Part shown: positions 34,480 through 46,766 of the stretch, one piece after another
Numbering within the stretch: position 1 is the stretch's first letter
Layout: every line of letters begins with the position of its first letter
Origin: Megaustenia siamemsis
Lineage: Eukaryota; Mollusca; Gastropoda; Stylommatophora; Ariophantidae
Assembly: GCA_032433765.1 (NCBI GenBank)
Contig: JAVIAB010000051.1
Span: 50,764,530 to 50,828,529 of the forward strand
DNA length: 64,000 nt
Direction: 5' to 3'
Position numbers and translations under genes: made by a program
Notes under the pieces: model-generated
Seen by the model: the letters and a program-made list of their open reading frames with translations, nothing else
Told to the model about the DNA's origin: nothing
Databases searched by the model: none

Positions 34480-37400
34480 GACCCAGAAGAAGAGTAGATG
34501 AGTGCAAGACATCACAGAGAAACTAGAATTGACTGTTGCGGAAGTTGGAAAATTCGCGTAGAACACAAAAAAGCATCAGTGTAGGTGTCATAAGAAGTAC
34601 GTTCCAGTATGGAGAGGCTAGATTCAGTAGCTAGAGGATAATAACATGAACTGATACTGAAAAGAGAAAATAAAAATAGTATATTCTTTATTCTTTTTTT
34701 AAAATTCAAGAGTTCAATTATTGATCTCCTTTTAAAGTTTTAAGAAACAACCGTTTTAAGGCTCCAAGGAACACTGCTCATTTCAGCGATATATAACAAC
34801 ATCACAGAGCCGTTACGATTGAAATCTGCATCAATGTTGTGAAGCCTAGAATATCAACGATATAACTGTACTTAGCAGGGATGATACTATGTTGCTGATA
34901 ACACATGTCTTGTCAGTCGTTGAGAGTGATAATCACTGTGTATTTCAGTATCTCTAGCTCCGTTGAAGGATGCTAATTTCGACTCTCTGTCGTCTAATTT
35001 TTCCCATTAACAAAACCATTGTCATGAAGCATCCGTCGGGAAAATCCAACACCCCGATGCAGAGATCTATTAAAATCTAATATTTGAATGTAGACATTTT
35101 TTTCCGCATAAATTATTCTGCTATTTAAAAAAATATGTGTTGTGTTTTCTGGCTTGGATTTATGTGTTTCATTTATACAGTTTGTTTGTTATCCAAAAAG
35201 AAGGCTTCTGCCGAAACGTTGTAGTTTGTCTTGTATTTCTATTTGTTTAGCTCCTCCATACCATTGTATGCTTATTTTACATGTTCTCTACAGAACTCGC
35301 GGCCCCGCATAATATTTAATATTTTGTATATTTGATATGTGCGCTTATCTCCCTCAAATTGGAATGCCCCAAGCTATTTGGCCCATGAAGCAATTATTTA
35401 GACCGGTTTCAATGAATATTTCTTGACATTCACATGTCGGTTTGTTCCTTGTTCTCTGTCACTGTGGTTCTAAAACGGGATAAGTCTTCAATTACACGGG
35501 CCAATAATACTCTTTTCCTGGCCATTTTATTGTGACGAATCTGACGCAAGAAAGCTGTTACTATTTCTGTTGTGCATGTCTAAGTTTCCTATAAGAAACA
35601 CTTCAAGCGATTCATCGTTAAAACAACCAAGCCCAAGTGTCATCTCAAGTGTTTAAAATGTCTAGGTTTTTGTTTAAATGTATATGTGTATTGTTTGGTG
35701 TAGATGCATTTCGGTGCTTCAAATAGTTTATATTTACTGGTGTATATCATCATCATCATCAAGTACCGTGCCTACTGGCGTAGGTGATCATGTCTCTCCA
35801 CAATTTTCGATCTCGACAGTTATTTACCGTTTCTGTTGTTGACCTTCTGCCAAGCCATTCTCTTAAGCTGTCTGGTATTTTTTCTCTTTGCTTTCCTCTA
35901 TCTCTTAGTCCCTCAATTTTCCCAATTGTTACAATATATTCCAGTTGTTCTCTTCTCATTGCATGGCCAAAAAATGATGATTGTTTCTTCATAATATTGG
36001 AAATTAGCTCTCTTTTTGCTTTGGCCTCTTTCAGAAGGTTTTCATTACTCTTCTTAGCTGTCCATGGTATTCTCAACATTCTTCTGTAAAACCACATTTC
36101 TAGACTCCAGTGATTTTCTTGTCTGTTATTCTATTGTCCTTGATTCACATCCATATATTAAGATTGGCACTACATAACATTTAAGAACTCTTTTCCTGTT
36201 TCTATTGTCAAAAATGGATTACATAATATATTCCTAATTTTTTTTTGGAAAGCTGCTTTTGCCTGAGCCATTCTGCATCTCACCTCTGTTGTACATCTTT
36301 CATCTGAGGTTAACAAAGTTCCCAAAAATAATTTTTAATATTGTTCCACTTGTCTTTATTTTGCACTGAGGTGATGTCTTTTTTTTATGTTACCATTACT
36401 TCTGTCTTTCTGCTATTAAGGCTGAGTCCTTTATTTTTGCTTTCTTTCACTATAATGTCCAACATTTCTTGTAACTCATTTTTACTCTTATCGATTAAGA
36501 CTGTATCATCACCATACCTTAGATTATTTATATCATGACCTCCGAATATACATATCAAATATATAAAATATTAAATAGTATACGGGGCCGCGATTTGAAC
36601 AACAAAGAAATAAAATAAACAAAAAATGGTATGGAGCAGCTAAATCAATAGAAAGACAAGACAAACTACGACGTTTCGGCAAACGCCTTCATCAGGTATA
36701 ACAAACAAACTATATAAATTAAACAAATACATCCATTACAGTGTATTATACCACAGGTTTTCCCTATATCAGGATATGAGCGCGGAGTTGATGAACAACC
36801 CAGATTCTTTAAACCGAGCTTTGTTTTCTTCATTCATTCGCCTGAAGTATTGACTATATCTGCAAAGTCTTTGCTTATATAAGATGACTTTTTTGCAGTA
36901 TTTGCAGAGTTCTATCTATATAGCTTGGCCTGTAGTGTGGTAAAGTAAAGGTTCCATCCAAGCCTCGCTAGGCGTATGGGGAATATGGTGTTAGTGACCG
37001 TATTTTTCTATGACCACGGCACATTTTTGGGTGATATGGTCGATATCACGCCAGGCCGCCTTTTACTTCCAATAAAAATCTCTGGTACCCATTTTTATAG
37101 GCTGGGTGAACCCCGGAGCCTTGTCAGTCCGAAAAAAATCCGCCGCTGCTGGGGATTTAACCCGGACCCTTCTGGTCAGGAAGCAAGCACACTAACCACT
37201 GAGCCACCAAGGCTGTAGTGTTGTATCTGTGGGTAAATGGGTTTTCCTCAGTGTACTATATTCAATACAGTCTTGAAGTATTTGATGAGCGGTCTGGGGC
37301 GCCTGTCTACGTGTTTGAGATGCCAAACTTGAATTTTGTATACATATGACTATGGAGTCGATTGTGTCATGTTCTGAGGCGTATAATGGTAATGTGTTAC

Positions 37401-40400
37401 CACCTATTCATATTATGGTAGGCATCTTGATCTGGAGTTTGTGGTCCTGTAATTGACTTGATTATCTATTTCTTCTGATGGTATGTAACTGGTGCATCTG
37501 ATTATTTACCTGTTGCGCCATCCCTTCCCAGCTGGTTTGCTCTTTAGTTTCCTGGTATTCCACAGTGAGATGAGATTCACTGCAGCATGACCTTGTGATG
37601 CTTGCAAAGTTCAGTGAATGTCTGCAGATGTGGTAATGTTCTGGATTGTAGTGCCTGGAATACTGATCTTGCATCTGTCGGAAACACTACAGGTTTTGGG
37701 CTAAGTTCAGCAGTTTTCTATTGCCAGTTTTAATTATTGGATTTCTACAATGTAATTGTGGCAGTATTTCTCTGTTGCTAATCCGTTCATATCCCTAGTG
37801 TTATTGGGGAATTCTATGTATGCTACGCCACCACCCCCCCCCCCAATTCATCTCTGCATCATGCACAGCTTCTCATATCAAAGTGGCATTTTAGTTCTAA
37901 ACTTGAAAATTGTGTACATTTATGGACGATGTCCTGAATTTTGTACATTTATGGACGATGTCCTGAATTTTATACATTTATGGACGATGTCCTGAATTTT
38001 GTACATTTATGGATGATGTCCTGAATTTTGTACATTTACGGATGATGTCCAGAATTTATTACATTTTTAACATTCCGTTAATTTGTATTTTATGAAAGTG
38101 ATTTCAATCTGTGACACCATTTATAAAATCTAAAATTATTCGAAACATTTTCATAGATATTTATGTATGAATAATATTTTAGTAGTTAATGCTCAAAAAT
38201 AGATCAAAGATTGTGGCAAATCTGAGAGTTTTCGAGGTACAATATTCGATTTATAACCAGAAAAGTTTTACATTTAAAGATATATCTGATTCTAATCACT
38301 TCAAATATACAATAGATGCAGCTTGTGTAGTTTACTTTGCAGATAAAAAAAGGTACGGCTAAATCAACTAAAGTATCATTGACAAGCAACTGTGATCTAT
38401 GTTGATCCATCTATGCATACACAGACCCAGAGATTTTCTCACGTCTTGTGGATATTCTTCGTCCAAGAAACTGAGAGTGATTGTTTTACACTGTGTACTG
38501 TTCTGTTCCTCCTTGTCAATCATTCCTCTCACTTCTCTCGGTTTATGTGTCGGCAATCCGGATTCCCCTGTCCAAAGGGTCTGTTATAGGCGCTAGAGGA
38601 CTGACAACGCTTGGTATAGCTGGGGTTTGTCTACAAATTTGTTTGGGCTATTGGATGAAACTGCTTTTTTTAAGCCGTTCCAATGCAAGATTTTGGAATC
38701 GGTCCTTCATTGAATGTTTCTACATGCACGAACTGTTTTTTTCTACCGGTATTAGCACTTTTGTGTCTCTGAGTTATATCACAGGATAAGCGATAAGCGA
38801 CAGGATAAGCGATAAGCGACAGGATAAGCGATAAGCGACAGGATAAGCGACAGGATAAGCGATAAGCGACAGGATAAGCGATAAGCGACAGGATAAGCGA
38901 TAAGCGACAGGATAAGCGATACGCTGGATAAGAGAACGGATTAATGAACAACCCAGATATTCCTGACCGAGTTTCAAGTTCAGTGCAAGCAGCGGCTCTA
39001 TTAACCAATCAGAATGAAGCTTCTATATCTTTCGATAATGATGAATGCCTTTTGTTATTATCATTTATTAATGAATCTTATCCGCGTCTGCAAGTCTCAC
39101 CTTGTGGTTACATCTCTGTTATTATTGAATTAATTCGCCAGAGTTTTTATTTTCTAATTTCTGTAAACTTATCGATTGGACCTAATAACAGCTGACCAAT
39201 AACCTCCTTAGAGAGCCGCTATAACTCAGTGGTTAGTGAACTGGACTACAAAGGACAAGAGGTTGGGTTCGATCATGATCGACGGCTTCCGGGTTCACCC
39301 AGCCATAAAAGGTACCGGATTTTTTTTCCTGGGAAAGTAAAGTGGCACGGGCGTAATACCGACCACATTACCCCAAAAAATCATATGCCAAAGGTCTGTA
39401 AAAATGATGGTCACTAACACCATATTCCCTATACGCCACTTGGCGTGACGGGGCTCTTTACTTAATAACGTTCTTGCGGCTATGAAGACAATGGGTGGTG
39501 GGAGGGTCAGCAATTTGTGAAGGAAGGCCTTTTAAAACTTCATTAAAAACTTGATTACCATTTAATGGATTACTTTGCTATGTTGATCGCTAGAACCGAA
39601 CTTGAGCGTACCATGGACCAGAGTAAATCGAAGAATTTCAAACACAAAATTTCTCTCTATGAAAATGTTTTTATACAAAAAATAGATATACATATAACAA
39701 CAATAGATATACCTGATGAATGTAAGATATAGACATACCCTGAACACAGTTCCTCCTCCATGCTTGAGTTCAACACCAAGAGGAGTTCCATCCCCATGTA
39801 GATGAATAATAACAAGAAGAAGGCTAACTGGAGCAGAAGATGCGTCCAGGACCGAGTTAGCCTTGTTGATTAGTTTAGCCAGTTCACTATGGGGCAACGC
39901 TTTCACCAAGTTTCTTTCAACATAAGACAGACACTGGAGAGCTCCACATTCACCGACTAACACCGGAGATTGGCAGACGTTGGATCTAAGGCACCAGTTC
40001 CGCTTACTAGTCACAGTCGTCGATTCGTTGTCCGAAGTTTGTGTAATATCTCGGCCTTTTACAGTGTCAACAGACCCAGATACTATAACCTCGCTTGCAT
40101 TTTCTGTGCTATTTTTTGTCTGGGCCTTCTCTTTTATTTCAGATTGGATGTTTCTTGTTCTTTCAATTACAGGTGAACCCCGCATTAAATCATGACTTTT
40201 AATATGTGGCAGATCAGGACTTTGAGTGACAGTTTCAATTGTTTCCTTTGGTCTGTTCATTGTTTCTACATGTGCTGTACTTACAGATGAAGCAGTTAAT
40301 GAGACTTGCATTTTTGTGAGTGGTGAATCAGGGCACTCAGTTATAGAGTCAATGCTCGGTGAGATCCCAGTTCCAGCTTCAGAATCAAATCTACTCATAG

Positions 40401-43400
40401 CCGTTTTAAAATTGTTTGTAATCTGTGACACGTCCACGCTGTCAGTAAATGCTCCTATATTTTGTGCAGGCTTTAAAGCTATTTCATTTCTGACATCAGG
40501 GGCTACTATTCTCTCAGAAATAATTGGTTTTGAATCATCAGTCTTAGAATGCGACAAGTCAACGCTTTTAGCGACTGTGTCGATGTTTGTTTCAAATTTA
40601 TCTGGTATTTCAGATCTGACTTTGAGTTTGCTCCTTTTATCGATACCTCCAGACTGACTTCCTCTTTTCCAGCGAATGAAACTTCTTTTTCCAATAAATT
40701 AATCTTCGGTGAAAAAGGCTGAAATTCAAATGTCTGAACATTTGATGACACCTGACCAGATATGAAATCTTCACTAAAAATATAACTGGAAGTAATAAAA
40801 GCAATACTAGGCGGCGCGGACGAAGGCAGCAATGGGGGAGGAAGATCCTTATTTTCTGTAAATGTAATGTCTTTATCAGGGATATTTCGCGACTCCTCTC
40901 TAGTATGGTCAGGCACATCACAAATGGACGTTTCGTTGACCGATGCATTCATCATTTCTTGTGTGAAAGTACGTTCTGGTAACTGCCTCTTCACTGCTTC
41001 AACTGACAATAGTCCGGATTCGATTTCAGAATGAATGAACACATTTTTAATAAAGTCTGTCCCAAACGTACTCTCGACAAGTTCTCCAGGAGGAGAGATT
41101 GCGTCATCTGTGGCCACCTCCTGATCTTCATCTGCAGGCATGCCAGAATCTTCACTGAGCATGTCCACAGGGCTTGGAGAAATGACCCGTAAATCTTCCT
41201 TCTCATGATACATGTCTCCAGGGCTGTGCAACGAATCTGTGTAGTCCACATTGCTGGTTTGTGTTTTCTTGGCGATAGTAGCTTGATCAGCGACGCAAAG
41301 TTTGCCCTCAAATGTGTCTACTTCTAACTGTATGGCATGCAACGTTGGGGTCATGCTCGGGAAGTTCATCTCCATCTTTCCAGCCGTGTCTTCTATGGTG
41401 TTGTCTGAAGCAAAACCTGATAAGTTATCCAGATCATGAACGTCAACTAGTAGGTTGGTATCTGAGTGAGCGATGTGGGGATGATGTGGAGCGCTGGGCA
41501 AAGGAGGAGGAGCGCTAGGCAAAGGAGGCGGTCCTCCTTCATCCGTTTCTATCGATACAATCTGAACTAATTTTTGATCTCGTTGATAAATTTCAGTTGC
41601 CAGTGAATCTTTAATATTGGAGTTATTTTGGTGAAAATCATTCATTTCAACTTGCCTTTCTTCGAAACGGATGTTTATTTCACTATTTATATTGTCACTG
41701 TTATCTGACACCTCTTTCTTCTCCTCGTTAGATACAGTTATCTTGCCTGCTTCGTTGCTTTGTGTAGTAACTGACTTATTTCTCTGATCTCCATCTATCG
41801 GTGACTGCTTCTGCTTGTCAGAATCAAAAGCCCAATATGGTTGCGAATGTTGATTAAAATCCTCACTTCCTCGACTTTCTCGATGGCTTCCTTTTTCAGA
41901 CGCATCTAATGTCTTCGTTGCTGAAGTAAATCCCTGAGAAATGTCATCTTTGATATTATTTGAGTGAAGGGGAGAGAAATTATCAAACTTTCTTTCAGTT
42001 AAGAATACATCATCGTCTAGACTTCGAGAGCTGGCACTGTAAGGTAACTCAGAATGAGAACCTTCTCTATTACCTGGAATTCTATCACTTACAAGTATTT
42101 TCATTTTCTTCGTTCCACATGTTTCATTCATTACCTGTTTATTTATTAATTCTTGTTCTCCTTCCCAGTTTTTAGATTGAGTTACATTTATTGGTGAAGA
42201 TTTAGGTTTCATTTGTTGTATTCCGACTGTTATTACAACTTCTTTTAAGTTCGCTGTACTTTTTGTCGTTTGAAAGTCATGTGTCTTAGAGTTTGCAGTA
42301 TTTTTAGCCGTTTGAAAGTCATGTGACTTAGAGTTGTCAGTATTTGTTGCTGTTTGAAAGACGCGTGTCTTAGAGTTTATAGTATTTTGTGTTGTTTGAA
42401 AGTCTTGTGACTTAGAGTTGCCAATAGTTGGCATTGAGATGTTCCGAACAGTTGATACTGAACCTTTAGCTTCCGGCAAACAGAGCAACAAATCATGGGG
42501 GTGTGTCTCTTTTGGCTGATAAGGTGAGTCCATTAGAAGTTCATCCAACTTTCTCATGGTATGACCTAAATCTTTATCATTTGCTCTAGAATTGGTGGAA
42601 GGGATTGAAGACTGAAACGGGGAGATATACGACTTTCTGTACTGCTCATGAGTTGCAGCATTTGGACTTTTACCGAGGTCTGCAGAGGAATAATGCTTTT
42701 GTGATTTATTTTCTTGTTTTGTGATTGAAGAGGATTTATAGCTGTCAGAACGTTCAGTTCTATTAAGATTAATCTGACTAGCTTTAGAAACGACCTCACT
42801 ATTATCTTTGTTTCTACCGAGAAATCTGTTACTTGACTGGCTGTTGTTTAGTGGAACGTATTTTGTTTGAGTCACCTGTCTCGGATTGCTGACGGTATCA
42901 AACGATTTTCTTGGAGACAGAGCAGAATTTATTTGCGTTGAACTCAAATCACTTTCGCTATTTTTGAGAGATAATTCTAAATTCGAGGTCTGTAAAGTTG
43001 CATAACTTGTTGATTTAGTTCTTAATCTAGACGGTTCTGGCTGCTTGAGAGATAGCGAAGACGCAATATTCTCTGTACTTTTCCATCGATCGTGTATTGG
43101 TGTCATAGGTCTGCTCATAGTGTTAATCATGTCAGAATTCGCAAGTGAACTTTGAGATTTGCGCCTAACAGCGAGCGCTTGTTGTGAATATGTCTCCTCA
43201 CTTGCCGCTGCTTTTGATCAAATAGTTTGGCCGTGGATGATACAAACGTCCCAGATTTTTCAATTATCGCTGAGGGTCTATTTGTTCCTGTGATTGACAG
43301 AAGTCTTCATATCCAGAACTTATTTTGCGCTGAGGTTTCACCTTAGAAGTTTCATTTTTGTTTACTTCTAGAATTTGTGAGGAGTTTGGCTGGTGCATGG

Positions 43401-46400
43401 TGATTGAAGGTTTTGAAGCAGCTTGATTAGGAGATATGCTACTGTCACGTTTTTCGTTTTTAATATTTAATTCATTTGCATTACTGATTCTTAAAGACAT
43501 TTTATCAACGTCTCTTGTGTCTTTGATAATAGTATTGTTTATTCTCGGCGATGCTGTAATAGCTAGTTTAACAGTTGCATCTTTACCTTCACTTAAATTG
43601 ATCAACGCCTTATCAACGTCTTCATTGTCTTGAACATGCAAGTCGTCTGTCTCACTTATATTTGTTGACACAATGTTAACGTCTTTTACCACTTGAGCAT
43701 CCAGGTCGTCTGTCTCACGTATATTTGTTGACACAATGTTAACGTCTTTTACCACTTGAACATTCAAGTCGTCTGTCTCACTTATATTTGTTGACACAAT
43801 GTTAACGTCTTTTACCACTTGAACATTCAAGTCGTCTGTCTCACTTATATTTGTTGACACAATGTTAACGTCTTTTACCACTTGAACATTCAAGTCGTCT
43901 GTCTCACTTATATTTGTTGACACAATGTTAACGTCTTTTACCACTTGAGCATCCAAGTCGTCTGTCTCACTTATATTTGTTGACACAATGTTAACGTCTT
44001 TTACCACTTGAACATTCAAGTCGTCTGTCTCACGTATATCTGTCGACGCAATGTTAACCCCTTCTATGTCTTTAACATACAAGTTGTTGGTCCCACTTAT
44101 TGATGAAGCTATTATGTCAAGGTCGTTCTTTTTCACATACTGAGTTGATGGATTTGCCTGAACAGTTGGTGCTGTCGGTGCATTTTGCAATGCAACATAT
44201 TGCTTCTTATGGAAGGATTCAGTCGTTAATGAACTATCGCTGTTTAGTCCAGAAATGACAACATTGGTAACTATTGCTGCTGTCTGGGGTTTAAGGTTAT
44301 TTGTGTCGTTGCTGCAGCTTTCACAGTGCGTAGTTTTTATGCTGACTTCTTGATTAGCCGGTTGCTTGTTAACAGTCAAGCTGCCAATCTCTGTTTGATT
44401 GGAATCACCTAACAGTTGGTGAATCTGTGAGTTGGTACTTGCTGCTAGTGACTTATCACCTCCCTTGCTTTCATAGCTGCTGTTTCGAGGTGCAGGTTTA
44501 GGACGATCTACACTCGTTGATTGTGATGATTGCGAGGACTGTGACTGTAGATTGATGTTTGCTGACAAATTACATTGAGTAATCTCAGTTACTCCAGAAT
44601 CCCTTACTTTCTCAATAGCAGATCTTGGTGATGGAATGGGTTTAACTGTTGACACATTCTTCACATCAGATTTAGTTAATTCACGACCAGACGCAGAAAT
44701 GGATGTATAACGGCTAGCAGGATGTTTTGTTTCTTGACTTTCTCGTGCCAATCGCTGTGACTGTTGATCATTGAACGAATCCGTGGCATGATGTGACGGT
44801 TGTAGTTCTAAACCAAGAAATAAAAAAAAATTTTAAGATTAAATCGTGAACTGTGAAAACAAAAACAGTAAGCTTCAACAAACTGTATTTGTCATATTTT
44901 CGTATTGCAAACAACTCGACACATTTTGCGTAATATAACATAAACAAATAAATATATAAAGCGAGTAGTACACCCACTGTTGTCATTAATAATTATTTTG
45001 TGATAAATGTTCTGTTTCAGCTAGTTATTGTTAAATATCTACGGTTATATATTTCAACCATGTCTACAGGCCGAGAGTTTAAATAATTTGCGTCGGTTCT
45101 TACGAGACCAAACAACATCAGAAGCCTCTACTTCAAAACATCAGGACAGAGAGCAAGAGGGAGACCAAGAAAAAAGATGGATCGATGGAATAAACGACAT
45201 ATGTAAGAACCTAGCCATTTCTTAACAGCGCCCAGATACGCTCATGAATGACACTACATCTAAAAGGAAAGTGACTAAAATGACAAGCATTACATCAACA
45301 GACAATAGAATGTGTTAAACATTATTCCTTTCTCTTGCGATGCTTCAAGGGAACAGCATATGGGAAAAATAAACAAAACAAATAAAAGAATAACAAAAAC
45401 CTAATATTTTGATCACAACAGCAATGACCATAATCGTTCTAGAAAAACAGAAGCTTGTATGGAGAAATACAAGTATTAGTTTACAAGTTTTAAAAAAAAT
45501 CAGACTGATGTTTTAGCTATATTCATCCATTTTTTCTATGCATGGACAATTGCAAGAGAACTCTAAACGATACAAATATTCACAGAACTGAAAGGCAGCA
45601 TAGACATTTTAGATGTTAAAAGTATATATATACTAAGGCTGTGTATAAAACTTCAGATCAAGAAACTGATCAAGACGACGAACTAAAGTCCTGACCAACT
45701 AATGATTCAATCACATATCACAATCAACTGGTTTAGTTGAGATACTTTCCTGTGCAGCAATCCAAGCTCAGAGAAAAAAGCAACGGAGAAAAAAAAAAGG
45801 AGATGGGAAGACAATATAAAAGAATAGACAGGCCTTGACCTCCTATGTGTATGCAGTTTTTTTTATTTCGAAGCAGAAAAAGATGTAAAATGTATTGTTA
45901 GCTAACATCAAAACTGCCACAACGACGGAAGGCCAAATGTTAAAAACAAACAGCAGTACTGCAAGTATCATTTATTGTTCCAGTATTTACATCACATTTT
46001 AAATGTATCTTAAGTTATTATTGTAAGTAGATTTTGCACATAGGAAACTAGTTCTCCAATAAATCTGATTTGTTTAAAAAAAAAGATATAAATAAAGAAC
46101 CAGAAGGATAATTTAAATACACACTTTACCTGTCCTCTGAAATAAACTAACAAATACCTGTCTAGTGTCTGTTGAAGTGCAGGGAGATCGATTCTAAGAA
46201 GTTAAGAAGCAATTAAAGCCAGGACTGTCGGGAAATATCTGCCTACCATAACCTTTTCATCTCCCACACATAAAGTGGCATACTATTTATAATTCCCCCA
46301 TGGGAACTGCTCTACGTGTAAATGGTGTTAGTAAAAGTATCGTATATTAAATGTTAATGTTATATAGACATCGAACTACTATTGGAATGTCTTCTATTCA

Positions 46401-46712
46401 GATATTGAATTGCCTGGTTCAGGTGTTTAACATCCGCCTTGTGTATGTGTAAAAAGTGAATTGTATTACTTTCTTTATTCTAAGCCTACACTTCGCATAC
46501 AACTTCTAGAGGATACGTTTCTTGAAGACATTAAAAATGCTTCTTGTGTATTCAAATGTTCATAATAAATGGCACAGTCCTTGCTAGATCCCTGCCAGTA
46601 AACATGACTCTTTAATCTAACTACTTTAAAGGTCATTTTGCACGCATTCACATACACCCATACTCATGCAAATTATTCACATATTTATATGAAGTTTAAA
46701 TATCGCTGATTA

Positions 46713-46766
<54 letters not shown>

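Noticed and set aside
38670..39008. Minus-strand frame with LSCRLSLILSLIAYPVAY repeats
   Set aside because: Translation of the 19-bp tandem repeat at 38785-38932.
40226..40657. A 143-codon plus-strand open frame
   Set aside because: Antisense shadow of the 5-kb PDZ gene exon.
43213..43264. Two separate genes, one ending at 43264 and another starting at 43130
   Set aside because: Protein-like sequence is continuous across the gap in a third frame, and single-base homopolymer changes join everything; no start or promoter context supports a second gene.
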